In this document: positions 26,392-36,385 of the stretch, piece after piece
Layout: each line of letters starts with the position of its first letter
Position numbering within the stretch: the first letter of the stretch is position 1
Assembly: GCA_040754315.1 (NCBI GenBank)
Contig: JBFMCS010000062.1
Location: 32,228 to 96,227 of the forward strand
Direction: 5' to 3'
DNA: 64,000 bases
DNA from: Bacillota bacterium
GTDB taxonomy: Bacteria > Bacillota > Sulfobacillia > DUSP01 > JBFMCS01
The notes under the pieces: generated by a model
The model's input: only the letters and a program-made list of their open reading frames with translations
Databases searched by the model: none
What the model was told of the DNA's origin: nothing
Translations under genes and position numbers: made by a program

Positions 26392-27624
26392 TTAGCCGCC
26401 CAAGACTATGCGTCCCCTCTTGATCACGAGTTCCACCAGGTTGTGACCGAGCCTGTACGGTATGTGAGGGAAACTGGGAGCGTCAAAGAGGGTGATGTCT
26501 GCCTGCTTGCCGGGTTCCAGGGTTCCCAGCCGGTCCTGGACCCCCAGGGCCTTGGCAGCCTGGCAGGTGCACCCCTGCAGCGCCTCCCAGGGGCTCATAC
26601 CCGCTGTGAGGCAGGCCAGGCTCATGGTGAGCGGCAGCGATAGCAGCGTGCAGCTGCCCGGGTTGAAGTCTGTGGCCAGGGCCATGGGGACCCCGGCATC
26701 CCTGAACCTCCCGGCGTTGGGGGGTTCATGCTGGGTGAAGAAGGGGGTGCCCGGGAGCAGCACCGCCACGGTCCCTGACCGGGCCATGGCCCTTAGCCCC
26801 TCACGGCTGGCGGCGACCAGGTGATCCGCGGAGAGCGCCCCTACCATGGCCGCCAGCTCAGCCCCGCCGGAGGGCCTGAATTCGTCCGCGTGGAGCCTCG
26901 GCTTCATCCCGTGTTCCATCCCACACTCCAGCACCCGGCGGCTCTGCTCCGGGCTGAAGGCTCCAACCTCGCAGAAGACGTCCACGTACACTGCCAGGTT
27001 CTCCTGGGCCACCCTGGGTATCATCTCCTGGCACACCAGATCCACGTAGCCATCGGGGTCTCCCTGGAACTCCGGGGGGACGGCATGGGCCCCAAGGAAG
27101 GTGGGCAGCACCTCAACAGGGTGGGAGGAACCGAGCCTCCCGGTGACCCGGAGGCACTTCACCTCGTTCTCCGTGTCCAGCCCGTAACCGGACTTGGCCT
27201 CTAAAGTGGTGGTGCCACACTTGAGCATGGCGTCCAGGCGTTCCCTGCCAAGAGTGAAGAGTTCCTCTGGGGAGGCAGCCCTGGTCGCCCTTACAGTGTT
27301 GAGTATCCCGCCGCCAGCCTTGAGGACCTCCATGTAGTCAGCACCCCCGAGGCGCATCTCGAACTCCTCGGCCCGCCATCCCCCGAACACCGGGTGGCTG
27401 TGACAGTCGATGAGGCCGGGTGTGGCCACGGAATGGGGCCTTTCAATGCGAAGCGCCCCTCCCACCAGCCTGGTGGAGCCCTCTACCTCCTCCCGGGATC
27501 CCACCATTACCACGCGACCCTCAAGGCACGCAACGGCACCCTCCTCCAGGACCGGGCCCGCGGGGCCATGGGCCATGGTCACCAGCTGTCCTGCCGACAG
27601 GACAAGGTCGGCCTCAACCTTCAC
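26392..27624 (-). CDS. hutI: Imidazolonepropionase HutI
   Basis: A 410-residue amidohydrolase that opens 4-imidazolone-5-propionate to N-formimino-L-glutamate. Seen: the metal motif DCHSHPVFGGWRAEEF, AKSGYGLDTENE, HADEF, and ATDFNPGSCT, all standard for HutI. The GTG start overlaps the end of ftcD. Last gene of the histidine operon. Confidence 0.97.
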   Translation of the reverse strand: MKVEADLVLSAGQLVTMAHGPAGPVLEEGAVACLEGRVVMVGSREEVEGSTRLVGGALRIERPHSVATPGLIDCHSHPVFGGWRAEEFEMRLGGADYMEVLKAGGGILNTVRATRAASPEELFTLGRERLDAMLKCGTTTLEAKSGYGLDTENEVKCLRVTGRLGSSHPVEVLPTFLGAHAVPPEFQGDPDGYVDLVCQEMIPRVAQENLAVYVDVFCEVGAFSPEQSRRVLECGMEHGMKPRLHADEFRPSGGAELAAMVGALSADHLVAASREGLRAMARSGTVAVLLPGTPFFTQHEPPNAGRFRDAGVPMALATDFNPGSCTLLSLPLTMSLACLTAGMSPWEALQGCTCQAAKALGVQDRLGTLEPGKQADITLFDAPSFPHIPYRLGHNLVELVIKRGRIVLGG

Positions 27625-28534
27625 CGGGGATCACCTCCATGAGTTCCTCCAGGAGCCGCGCCTCCATGACCTGGGCGGCGCTAAGGTCCCCGGCCTGGAG
27701 GAAGTGCCTCAAGGACTCCAGGAGCACTTCCAGGGGCACCAGGCCTATGATCTCGCTGCCGGAAAGGGCTACGCCAGCGGCCTCCGCTTCCTCCCTCACA
27801 GCCTGGTAAGCCCTATGAAGGGACGTCACCGAGGGATCCGTGAGGTTCATCGACACCTGGACCTCACCGCGTTGTCTCAGGGCAACCGCTGTTGCCATGA
27901 TGTGGGGAAGCCCTCCGGAGGAGGTCCTTATGTGCCGGGATATCCGCTTGGCCAGGTCCAGGTCGGCTGAGGCCAGGTTGATGTTGAAGGCAACCAAGGG
28001 CATCCTTGCCCCCACAGCCGTGGCGCCGGCGGAGGGGTGCATGCGGGTGGGGCCGTAATCAGGGCACCTCTCTGGCAGGTGGATCCCCTCCTTGAGCCCC
28101 TCATACTGCCCGCGTCTCACATGGCCCAGGCTCCTCCGCTCCGGAGTGGAGGCCGCCTCCCCGTAGAGGTACACAGGCACCTCCAGCTCCTGGGCTATGC
28201 GCTGGCCCACACTCTTGGCCAGGCCGACGCAGTCCTCCATGGTGACACCCCTGACGGGAACGAAGGGGACCACATCCGCGGCGCCCATCCGGGGATGGTC
28301 ACCCCGGTGACCCTCCATGTCAATGAGGGATACGGCGGTCCTGACCCCCTGGAAGGCCGCTTCAGCCACGGCCTCGGCCTCGCCCACCACCGTCATGACC
28401 GAGCGGTTGTGGTCCTCATCCCACGAGTAGTCCAGTAGGGTTGCCCCGGGCACCCGGAGGGACCGGGCGATCTGTTCTATGATTCTCTTGTCCCTTCCCT
28501 CGCTGAAGTTGGGGACACACTCCACGAGTCGCAT
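27614..28534 (-). CDS. ftcD: Glutamate formimidoyltransferase FtcD
   Basis: About 306 residues, the transferase domain only (no fused cyclodeaminase). It moves the formimino group from N-formimino-glutamate to tetrahydrofolate, giving glutamate and a C1 unit. Seen: ECVPNFSEGRD at the N-terminus, EGHRGDHPRMGAADVVPF and RMHPSAGATAVGAR. ATG 28534 with GAGGGG upstream is preferred to GTG 28549, which would overlap hutU and lacks spacing. Confidence 0.96.
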   Translation of the reverse strand: MRLVECVPNFSEGRDKRIIEQIARSLRVPGATLLDYSWDEDHNRSVMTVVGEAEAVAEAAFQGVRTAVSLIDMEGHRGDHPRMGAADVVPFVPVRGVTMEDCVGLAKSVGQRIAQELEVPVYLYGEAASTPERRSLGHVRRGQYEGLKEGIHLPERCPDYGPTRMHPSAGATAVGARMPLVAFNINLASADLDLAKRISRHIRTSSGGLPHIMATAVALRQRGEVQVSMNLTDPSVTSLHRAYQAVREEAEAAGVALSGSEIIGLVPLEVLLESLRHFLQAGDLSAAQVMEARLLEELMEVIPGEG

Positions 28535-28545
28535 GGCTTTTCCCC

Positions 28546-30189
28546 TCACCTCGGTATTTTGATGCCTCTTTGCCGGGCTACCTCCCAGGCCCTCTCGTAT
28601 CCAGCGTCTGCATGGCGAGCCACGCCGGTGCCAGGGTCCACGGTGAGCACCCGCTGGAGTCTCTCACTGGCCTCGGGGGTGCCGTCCGCCACCACCACCA
28701 TGCCCGCGTGGATGGAGTAGCCGATGCCCACCCCCCCACCGTGGTGGACCGACACCCAGGTAGCCCCCGCGGCAGTATTCACCAGGGCGTTCAGGATGGG
28801 CCAGTCGGCTATGGCGTCGCTCCCGTCAAGCATGGCTTCGGTCTCCCGGTTGGGGGAGGCCACCGACCCGCTGTCCAGGTGGTCCCTGCCTATTACCACC
28901 GGCGCCTTGAGGTCTCCCCTCCTGACCATTTCGTTAAAGAGGAGCCCTGCCTTTGCCCTCTCCCCATATCCCAGCCAGCATATCCTGGCGGGTAGCCCCT
29001 GGAAGGGGATCCTCTGGGCAGCCTCCCTAAGCCAGCGTCCCAGGGAAGGATCCCGGGGAAAGAGCTCCAGGAGCGCCCTGTCGGTCTTGAGGATGTCCTC
29101 GGGGTCGCCGGAGAGGGCAGCCCACCGGAAAGGGCCCTTTCCTTCGCAGAAGAGTGGCCTGATGTAGGCGGGTACGAACCCCGGGTAGTCGAAGGCCTCC
29201 TTCAACCCAGCGTTCAGGGCCTCCTGCCTTAGGTTGTTGCCGTAGTCAAAGGCGATGGCGCCTTTTTCCTTCATGGCGAGGATCGCCCTGACATGACGGG
29301 CGATGGACTCTCCGGAGCGCTTGAGGTATTCCCGGGGGTTATCCCTCCTCAAGACACCCGCGTCCTCCAGGCTCATCCCTCCGGGAACATAGCCGTTAAG
29401 CGGGTCATGCGCCGAGGTCTGGTCGGTGACCACATCTGGGATCACACCCCTTTTTACCAGCTCGGGGTGGGTTTCGGCGGCGTTGCCAAGGAGCGCCACG
29501 GAGAGGGGCTCCTTCCTATCCCGGGCCTTTTCCACACAGGCTAGGGCCTCATCCATATCCCTGGTCCACCTGTCACAGTAGCCCATCCGTACCCGCCGCT
29601 GTATCCTGGCGGGGTCTACCTCCACAACCAGGGCCACCCCCTCATTCAGTGTCACGGCCAGGGGCTGCGCCCCGCCCATGCCACCCAGCCCGGCTGTGAG
29701 AACGAGCCTGCCTCTCAGGGAGCCGCCCAGGTGCTGGCGGGAGACCTCCGCCAGGGTCTCGTAGGTGCCCTGGATGATACCCTGGGTGCCTATGTATATC
29801 CAGCTGCCGGCGGTCATCTGCCCGTACATGGTGAGACCCTTTCTCTCCAGTTCCCTGAAGCTTTCCCAGGTGGCCCAGGCCGGTACCAGCATGGCATTGG
29901 AGATTAGCACCCGCGGGGCCATGGAGTGGGTGCGAAAAACCCCCACAGGCTTTCCGGACTGGACAAGAAGGGTCTCGTCCCCCTCAAGATCCTTTAGTGC
30001 CCGGATGATGGCGTCGTAGGCCTCCCAGCTCCTGGCAGCCCTCCCGGTGCCCCCGTAGACGATGAGTTCCTCGGGCCTCTCCGCCACGTCGGGGTCCAGG
30101 TTGTTCATGAGCATCCTCATCGCAGCCTCCTGGGGCCACCCCTTGCAGCTGAGGGTGGTGCCCGTAGGGGCCTTTATCCCCCGCTTCAC
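28546..30189 (-). CDS. hutU: Urocanate hydratase HutU
   Basis: A 547-residue NAD+-dependent enzyme turning urocanate into 4-imidazolone-5-propionate. Typical segments: [71 protein letters not shown]. The GTG start overlaps the hutH stop by 4 bases, indicating translational coupling. Confidence 0.98.
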   Translation of the reverse strand: MKRGIKAPTGTTLSCKGWPQEAAMRMLMNNLDPDVAERPEELIVYGGTGRAARSWEAYDAIIRALKDLEGDETLLVQSGKPVGVFRTHSMAPRVLISNAMLVPAWATWESFRELERKGLTMYGQMTAGSWIYIGTQGIIQGTYETLAEVSRQHLGGSLRGRLVLTAGLGGMGGAQPLAVTLNEGVALVVEVDPARIQRRVRMGYCDRWTRDMDEALACVEKARDRKEPLSVALLGNAAETHPELVKRGVIPDVVTDQTSAHDPLNGYVPGGMSLEDAGVLRRDNPREYLKRSGESIARHVRAILAMKEKGAIAFDYGNNLRQEALNAGLKEAFDYPGFVPAYIRPLFCEGKGPFRWAALSGDPEDILKTDRALLELFPRDPSLGRWLREAAQRIPFQGLPARICWLGYGERAKAGLLFNEMVRRGDLKAPVVIGRDHLDSGSVASPNRETEAMLDGSDAIADWPILNALVNTAAGATWVSVHHGGGVGIGYSIHAGMVVVADGTPEASERLQRVLTVDPGTGVARHADAGYERAWEVARQRGIKIPR

Positions 30190-31733
30190 TCTTCATCCCC
30201 CCCACATTCCAGATCCACCGCGGCCTCCACCGCGGCAAAGAGTGAACCACTGGCCATCATCACCCTCACCGTCTCAATGTCCCTGTGGAGTTCCCGGTCC
30301 CTCTCCATGAAGGGTACCCCTTCCCTCAACACCCTCCTGGACTCCCGGGTGCCGGCGCCCGGCGCCAGGGGTCGGCGCATGTCCATGGCCTGGCAGGCTG
30401 CCAGGCCCTCGATGGCAAGAACAGCCTCCAGGTTACCCGCGATCTCCCAGGCCTTCCTCGCAGCTATTGTACCCATGCTCACGTGGTCCTCCTGGTTCGC
30501 CGATGTGGGGATGGAGTCGATGCTGGCCGGACCTGCCAGCACCTTGTTCTCCGAGACCAGTGCGGCCGCGGTGTACTGGGCTATCATGAAACCGGAGTTA
30601 AGCCCGCTCTCCGGAGCCAGGAAGGCCGGGAGACCGCTGAGGGCGGGATTGAGCATTTGCTCGACCCTTCTTTCTGAAATGCTGCCTAGCTCCGCCAGGG
30701 CGATCCCAAGGAAGTCCATGGCCAGGGCCACAGGCTGCCCGTGGAAGTTGCCCCCCGAGATCACTTCCTCCTCCCCCGGGAACACCAGGGGGTTATCGGT
30801 GACTGAGTTCATCTCCACCTCCACCACCCTCCTGGCGTAGGCCAGGGCATCCTTTGAGGCGCCGTGGACCTGGGGGATGCAGCGGAGGGAGTAGGGGTCC
30901 TGCACCCTAACCTCCCCGCTCCTGGTGGTGAGCTGGCTGCCCTCCAGCAGCCCGAGGAGGTTCCTGGCTGTGGCCATCTGGCCGGGGTGGGGACGAAGCC
31001 GGTGTAACCTTGGGTCGAAGGCGGACGGGATACCCCTGAGGGCCTCCAGGCTCATGGCCCCAGTGATATCCGCCAGCAACGAAAGGCGCCTGGCCCGGTC
31101 GCAAAGGAGGGCTCCCAGGGCAGTCATGACCTGGGTGCCGTTGATGAGGGCGAGTCCCTCCTTGGGTTCCAGGGCCAGGGGCTCTAGACCAGCACTGGCC
31201 AGGGCCTCCCCCCCGGGCATCCTGCGGCCCTCGTACCATGCCTCTCCCTTCCCCGTGAGCACCAGGGAGAGATGGGCCAGGGGGGCAAGGTCGCCGCTGG
31301 CCCCCAGGGAGCCCTTGGATGGCACGATGGGTACCACGTCCCGGTTGAGCATGCCGAGGAGGAGGTCCACCACCACGGCGCGCGCCCCGGAGTGGCCCTT
31401 GGCCAGGGTGTTCGCCCTGAGGAGCATTGCCCCGCGCACCACCTCGGGGGGAAGAGGGTCTCCCACCCCCACGGCGTGGCTGGCTAAAAGGTTCTCCTGG
31501 AGCCTCGCGAGGTCACTCCGGGAAACGCTGACCTGGGCCAGCCGGCCAAAGCCAGTTGTGACCCCGTATACCGGGCGCCCCTCCTCCACAGCCCTGATTA
31601 CCACTTGGCGGCTGGCCTCCATCCGCTCCCGGGCCCTTTCATCAAGGCATACCCCGGCCCCGGCAGCCACCCGGGCCATATCCTCCACGGTGAGCCCCTC
31701 GCCGGTGACCCTTACGGCGTTCTCATCTCCCAT
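30186..31733 (-). CDS. hutH: Histidine ammonia-lyase HutH
   Basis: A 515-residue lyase that removes ammonia from histidine to form urocanate. The Ala-Ser-Gly triad that forms the MIO cofactor is visible in [14 protein letters not shown]; also [10 protein letters not shown] and [17 protein letters not shown] 31733 follows GGGGAGGGGAAG. First gene of the operon and preceded by a terminator-like hairpin, pointing to control at the level of transcript elongation. Confidence 0.98.
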   Translation of the reverse strand: MGDENAVRVTGEGLTVEDMARVAAGAGVCLDERARERMEASRQVVIRAVEEGRPVYGVTTGFGRLAQVSVSRSDLARLQENLLASHAVGVGDPLPPEVVRGAMLLRANTLAKGHSGARAVVVDLLLGMLNRDVVPIVPSKGSLGASGDLAPLAHLSLVLTGKGEAWYEGRRMPGGEALASAGLEPLALEPKEGLALINGTQVMTALGALLCDRARRLSLLADITGAMSLEALRGIPSAFDPRLHRLRPHPGQMATARNLLGLLEGSQLTTRSGEVRVQDPYSLRCIPQVHGASKDALAYARRVVEVEMNSVTDNPLVFPGEEEVISGGNFHGQPVALAMDFLGIALAELGSISERRVEQMLNPALSGLPAFLAPESGLNSGFMIAQYTAAALVSENKVLAGPASIDSIPTSANQEDHVSMGTIAARKAWEIAGNLEAVLAIEGLAACQAMDMRRPLAPGAGTRESRRVLREGVPFMERDRELHRDIETVRVMMASGSLFAAVEAAVDLECGGDEE

Positions 31734-31757
31734 CCTGCTTCCCCTCCCCTGCGATGG

Positions 31758-31787
31758 AAAAAGGACACCCCTCTAAGAGGTGCCCCC
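31758..31787 (-). terminator. Intrinsic terminator/attenuator just upstream of hutH
   Basis: Minus strand: GGGGGCACCTC, loop TTA, GAGGGGTGTCC, then TTTTT. Five outer and four inner pairs with a two-G bulge, ending in a five-T run 24 bases before the hutH start codon. It is either the end of the upstream HisD-like transcript or a regulated leader terminator for hut. Confidence 0.65.
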
Positions 31788-32115
31788 TGGCGTCTTGTGT
31801 CTGTGGGCAGTTACCCCTCCACTATTCTACACATGTGCCTCGAATCCTGCGCAAAGTGGCGCGACCCTCCCATCACTACTATCCCCAGGTAGGGGCAAAT
31901 CCTGTATCCACGTGCATTCTTGCCTGCCGGCGCCTGAGGGGAGCGCTCGCCGGGAACATGTGACCCTGGCATCCAGGGGATCCAGCGGCATGTATCACGG
32001 GCGCGCCATCTTGCCGCCCCCAGGAAGAGAATGGCTTACCTGAGAAGGCTCAGGGGCTCAGGGCAGGCACTCGCCCACCTCACCTTGAGGGGCATAAAGC
32101 GGAGACACTGCCCTC
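31788..32115. other. Gene-free leader region upstream of hutH
   Basis: About 330 bases without a credible gene. A TAGAAT box (minus strand, 31829-31824) with a weak TTGCGC box 19 bases away could be a promoter. A segment GTGGAGGGGTAAC (31820 region) repeats the GAGGGGT of the terminator's 3' arm and could compete for its 5' arm. No known riboswitch was recognised. Confidence 0.3.
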
Positions 32116-33375
32116 CTAGTACCTCCTGAGATCCGCTGAACGCTGGTGTGCGAAGAGCCCCTCCACCCCGCTCAGGTGCGTGCAGGCACTGGCAAGCCTG
32201 CTCGCTCCCTCCCTGGTGACCCGCTGGTATGGCGCCACCCTGGTGAAGGTTCCCACCCAGAGGCCGCTGGCAAAGCGTGCGCTTCCCATGGTGGGCAGGG
32301 TGTGATTCGTGCCTGAGCAGTAGTCCCCGAAGGCTACCGGGGAGTAGTCCCCCACGAAGAGTGAACCGTAGTTCACAAGGGCCGGGATGATTTCGTCGTT
32401 CCGGAGGGTCATGACCTGGAGGTGCTCCGGGGCGATCTCGTTTGATACCCTCACCGCCTCTTCAAGAGAATCCACGAGGATGACCCTGCCATTGGCATCC
32501 CAGGCCTCCCGGGCCAGGGCCGCGGTGGGGAGTCCCTCCAGGGCTTGATCCAGGGCCCCCAGCACCCTAGTGGCTAGGTCACGGTTGGGGGTCACCAGCA
32601 GCGCCACGGAGTTGGGGTCGTGCTCGCAGGTGGCCAGGAGGTCGGCGGCCACAAAGACGGGGAGAGCACTGTCATCGGCAATGATCAGGGCCTCGCTGGG
32701 TCCCGCCAGGAGGTCGATGCCCACGGCGCCGGCTACCTGCCGCTTGGCCTCAGTTACGTAGATGTTCCCCGGCCCTACCACAAGGTCCACCTGGGGGACG
32801 CTCTCGGTCCCATAGGTGAAGGCGGCAATCGCCTGGGCCCCTCCCATGCAGTAGACCTCACCGGCGCCGGCAATGTCCATGGCCACCAGCACCGCGGGGT
32901 GGATGCCCCCGTGTTCCCGGGACGGGGGCGAACAGGCAGCCACCCGCCTCACCCCCGCCACATTGGCGGGAATGATGGACATCAGGGCGGATGATGGCAG
33001 GGGATATCTACCCCCGGGCACGTAGGCGGCGCAGCGCTCCACCGGGATCAGCCTGTGGCCCAGGGTGACCCCGGGGATGCTGGAACACTCCAGCTCCTGG
33101 AGGCACGCCGCCTGCTGCCGGGCGAAGAATTCCACCTGAGCGGCGGCGAACCGGAGGCTCTCCAGGGTTGCCTGGCTGACCTGCCCGTAGGCCTCCCGGA
33201 TGGCATCCCGGGCTACTGGTATGTGGTCAAGGGAAACGCCATCAAGGAGACGGGTGAGTTCCAGGAGGGCAGTGTCACCTCCCTCTCTCACCTGGCGAAG
33301 GATATCCTTGACCGCCTGCTCGACACCTTCCAGCCGCAGGTATGACTGCCTGCGGGCATCCTTGAGCACCTCCAC
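32116..33375 (-). CDS. Histidinol dehydrogenase paralogue (HisD/HpsN-like)
   Basis: A 419-residue zinc/NAD dehydrogenase family member. Kept: GPGNIYVTEAKR, GPSEALIIAD, APEHLQ (catalytic Glu-His), and GDYCSGTNHTLPT with its zinc Asp. The helix carrying two zinc ligands in HisD (QAEH) reads TCEH here, so the Gln ligand is Thr. No other his biosynthesis genes are nearby; it follows a molybdopterin oxidoreductase by 49 bases. I infer a catabolic alcohol or aldehyde dehydrogenase rather than histidine synthesis. Confidence 0.85.
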   Translation of the reverse strand: MEVLKDARRQSYLRLEGVEQAVKDILRQVREGGDTALLELTRLLDGVSLDHIPVARDAIREAYGQVSQATLESLRFAAAQVEFFARQQAACLQELECSSIPGVTLGHRLIPVERCAAYVPGGRYPLPSSALMSIIPANVAGVRRVAACSPPSREHGGIHPAVLVAMDIAGAGEVYCMGGAQAIAAFTYGTESVPQVDLVVGPGNIYVTEAKRQVAGAVGIDLLAGPSEALIIADDSALPVFVAADLLATCEHDPNSVALLVTPNRDLATRVLGALDQALEGLPTAALAREAWDANGRVILVDSLEEAVRVSNEIAPEHLQVMTLRNDEIIPALVNYGSLFVGDYSPVAFGDYCSGTNHTLPTMGSARFASGLWVGTFTRVAPYQRVTREGASRLASACTHLSGVEGLFAHQRSADLRRY

Positions 33376-33424
33376 GCTGAAGCCCTCTCCCTTCCGAAAT
33401 CCTTCCTCTATCTTGAAAGAAGCC

Positions 33425-35425
33425 TCACCTGGCCTTCTTCACCTGGCACAGGCAGTCGAAGTAGGGGACCCCGAGCCCCATGTCACTGTCCTGCTCCCCG
33501 GTGAGGGGGTTGACCCCCTCCCCATCCTGGTGCCAGCCACCCTGGCGTGCCCTTACCACGTCCTCCCGGAGTTCTGGGGTGAGGATAGCAGTACCCGCTA
33601 TCCCCCCGCGGTCATTGAACACGCGCACCGGGTCGCCATGGTGGATGCCGCGGGCATGGGCTGCTACCGGGTGGATCTCCACAGCAAGACCCTGGCAACC
33701 CCGGTGGCCGGCAGGGAAGTTCGCGAACTGGGAGTTAAGGCACTCCCGCCTGTGAGATGTCATGAAGTGGAGCGGGAACCTCGCGCCCAGCGCCCCGTCA
33801 GGGTCTTCGCTGCGGGCCCTGTAGGCCGGGAGCGGGTCCAGCCCGCCAGCAAGGGCCCGCTCTGAGTAGAGCTCGTACTTGCCTGAAGGGGTGGGAAAAC
33901 ACCGGTCTTCCCAGGCAACAGGGCTTACCCTTGGGTTCCTTACCGGGCCCTCCTCCAGGGCCTCCAGCGTTATGCCCAGAGGGGCCGCTGGCCTGAGGGC
34001 CTCCTCAAGGTGCCTCCGGGGCTCGAAGGGCCCGAAGCGGTCAAGGCCCATGTGCCTTGCCAGTTGGCAGAAGATGCTGGCATCTGAACGGGCATCCCCA
34101 GGGGGGTCTACCAGTTTGGGGGCCAGGGCTATGTAGGGGTTCCAGGAATTGAACACCACGTCTTCCTGCTCGAAGAGGCTTGCCACAGGCAGGACAAGGT
34201 CGGCCAACTGGGCTGTACAGGTCATGTAGAAGTCCACCACAACCACGAAGTCCACACGCCGGAAGGCCTCTATCACCCTCCTGGTACCGGCGAGCTGGTT
34301 CACCGGGTTGGAGCGAGTCACGATTATAGCCTTGATGGGCGGGTCCCCAGCATCCATTATGGCGCTGGCCAGGCGCGGCCAGGGCAGCCTCCGGGTTCCC
34401 CTGGCCAGGCTTTTCCCCGTGATGTCCCCGAACACGTCCTTCCAGCCCCTGTGCCCGTAGCTCGCCCCGCCGCCGGGGACACCGGTGTTCCCGGTGATGG
34501 CTGACAGGGCATCGATGGCCCGCACCGTCTGCCCACCGTTGGCGTAGCGCTGGAGGCCGTAGCCCAGAAGTATGGCGGAGGGCCTGCCCTCCCCGTAGAG
34601 CCTCGCAGCCTCCCTGATCCCCTCGGCGCTCACGTCACAGACCCTTGCTGCCCTCTCGGGCGGGTACTCCCGGACCATATCCCTGAAGGCCTCGAAACCT
34701 ACCACGTGGTCCCTGAGGAAGCCTGTGTCTGTCATGCCATCCTCGACGATCTGGTGGGCCATGGACAGGGCCAGGGCGCCGTCGGTACCAGGCCTCGGCG
34801 CTAGGTGCATGTCCAAGCCCCCTGGGACATGAACGGCAGCGGGGTTTATGGCTACCACTCGGGCGCCCCTGGCGCGGGCCTTCATGATGTGAGGGAGCAC
34901 GTGGACCTGGGTAACCGCCGGGTCTCTCCCCCACAGGATAATACACCTGGAGTTCTCAAGGTCCGCCCAGTCGTGCATGCCCGGCTCCCCGAAGTCGTAG
35001 GACTGGGCAGCGTAGCCGCTCCCCCAGCAAACATCGCCCTCGGGGGTAGTCACCCCCCCGAAGGCGTTACAGAACCTCTTTGACAGGTTGCCCAGGAGTC
35101 CCTCGGACCCGGACACATCGTGGTGGAGCACCGCTAGGCTGCCGTACTCGTCACGAATCCCCAGGAGCCTCTCGGACATGATATCCAGGGCCTGTTCCCA
35201 GGTTATGGCCCTCCAGGTACCGTCCCTGCGCTCAAGGGGCCTTAAGAGGCGGCGGGGATCGCTGGCCCTATCTACGTGCCGCCTTGCCTTGCCGCAGGTG
35301 ATCCCTCTGGTAAGGGGGTGGCGGGGGTCACCCTTCACCCTGACCACCCTGCCTGCCTCCACGGTGGCCAGGAGCCCGCAGTGGGGGTGACAGTCCAAGG
35401 TACAAACGGTCCTCGACTCTCGCAT
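33425..35425 (-). CDS. Molybdopterin oxidoreductase (DMSO reductase family) with N-terminal [4Fe-4S] site
   Basis: A 666-residue Mo/W-bisMGD enzyme. The N-terminal cluster motif CTLDCHPHC plus GITCGKA is present; EGDVCWGSGY holds a Cys at a likely metal-ligand position. IILWGRDPAVTQ, SNPVNQLAGT and the C-terminal PLHFMTSHRRECLNSQFAN are family-like. No twin-arginine signal is seen, so it is cytoplasmic. Resembles the formate dehydrogenase/thiosulfate reductase/acetylene hydratase branch; the substrate is unknown. Likely co-transcribed with the HisD paralogue. Confidence 0.9.
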   Translation of the reverse strand: MRESRTVCTLDCHPHCGLLATVEAGRVVRVKGDPRHPLTRGITCGKARRHVDRASDPRRLLRPLERRDGTWRAITWEQALDIMSERLLGIRDEYGSLAVLHHDVSGSEGLLGNLSKRFCNAFGGVTTPEGDVCWGSGYAAQSYDFGEPGMHDWADLENSRCIILWGRDPAVTQVHVLPHIMKARARGARVVAINPAAVHVPGGLDMHLAPRPGTDGALALSMAHQIVEDGMTDTGFLRDHVVGFEAFRDMVREYPPERAARVCDVSAEGIREAARLYGEGRPSAILLGYGLQRYANGGQTVRAIDALSAITGNTGVPGGGASYGHRGWKDVFGDITGKSLARGTRRLPWPRLASAIMDAGDPPIKAIIVTRSNPVNQLAGTRRVIEAFRRVDFVVVVDFYMTCTAQLADLVLPVASLFEQEDVVFNSWNPYIALAPKLVDPPGDARSDASIFCQLARHMGLDRFGPFEPRRHLEEALRPAAPLGITLEALEEGPVRNPRVSPVAWEDRCFPTPSGKYELYSERALAGGLDPLPAYRARSEDPDGALGARFPLHFMTSHRRECLNSQFANFPAGHRGCQGLAVEIHPVAAHARGIHHGDPVRVFNDRGGIAGTAILTPELREDVVRARQGGWHQDGEGVNPLTGEQDSDMGLGVPYFDCLCQVKKAR

Positions 35426-35475
35426 GGCGGATCCCCCTCCCCGCTGAATCTACGACTCTTCCCATCAAAGCCGCC

Positions 35476-35748
35476 CTATTGCGGGTTTTCCTCAGACTTC
35501 CTTAGTCTAAGGCAGTAGCCCCTGTCCTGGGCAATCTCATCCAGTATGGAGTGAGGCAGTCTTGACCTGGCTCGAGCATCCAACCCCTGGGACCTCTCCT
35601 GGGCGGTTTTCGAGGCGCGCTCCAATTCGTCTACCCTTAGAACTGCCGCCGCAATGCAGTAGTACCTCTTGGAACGCCCCTCATTGAAGTCCTTGAGCAT
35701 TTTAGCCAGCAACCGCTCCCTGGCCTTCTGCTTCTCGAACCTCGCCAC
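35476..35748 (-). CDS. Hypothetical small helical protein
   Basis: A 90-residue, charged, mostly helical protein (MARFEKQKARERLLAKMLKD, YYCIAAAVLRVDELERA). The GTG start has AGGAG six bases upstream. It precedes the molybdopterin oxidoreductase gene by about 50 bases on the same strand. I do not recognise the family; coding is supported by the ribosome site and composition. Confidence 0.5.
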   Translation of the reverse strand: MARFEKQKARERLLAKMLKDFNEGRSKRYYCIAAAVLRVDELERASKTAQERSQGLDARARSRLPHSILDEIAQDRGYCLRLRKSEENPQ

Positions 35749-35980
35749 CCCGTGCTCCTGGGCTAGACAAATGTCGTCCTCCAGGCTCTGGTAACACTTG
35801 ACTTGCCTCCCGGAGAAGCGTTATTGCCGCTCGCTGCCGTTTGGCCGATTTGGCCACGACTGGGCAGTAGGTAGTCTTTCTGCTCTGGGCACGTCACTTC
35901 CTCCCGGGCAAAGGCAGGGGGCCTCACGCCCCCCTTCACAGATCCCAGCTAATGGCCATCTGGGACTTGCACCGTCCTCC

Positions 35981-36353
35981 CTAGACCTCTCTTTGGAACA
36001 CCACCCGGTCCTTTCCGGGGCCGTCGTAGCCCACGGGTACGGGAAGGCAGTCCATAACGGTGTCTGCCGGTTTCGCCTTAAACGCATCCTCTGGCGAAAG
36101 GCCAGGGACTTCTTTGATGGGGGCTACGGCCCGCAATGACGAAGCAGCGCCCGGAGCCCTTGGCCATGACACGAATTCGCTGTAGAGGCGCCTTCAGCCG
36201 GTAGTGGGGGTGGACCTCGGCTAAGTGAGTGTAGGACATGTAAGAGGGCGAAAGCAAACCACGTGCAAAACCGACAGGGTACCCGTCATCCTCAGTGGCC
36301 AGGGTGGTGCCACGAAGGTGGGCGAAAAAAGCGGGGCAGCGTGCCCACGACAT
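35981..36353 (-). pseudogene. Frameshifted remnant of an unidentified gene
   Basis: Two overlapping minus-strand frames read like one protein: SYMSYTHLAEVHPHYRLKAP then RIRVMAKGSG in one frame, and VAPIKEVPGLSPEDAFKAKP through GPGKDRVVFQREV in the next, ending at TAG 35981. A single frameshift near 36120-36160 would join them. The family was not recognised. It lies in a decayed stretch between hypothetical and mobile DNA. Confidence 0.4.
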
Positions 36354-36385
36354 CCCATTGACTCCACGCTCCTAGAGCGCAGGGG

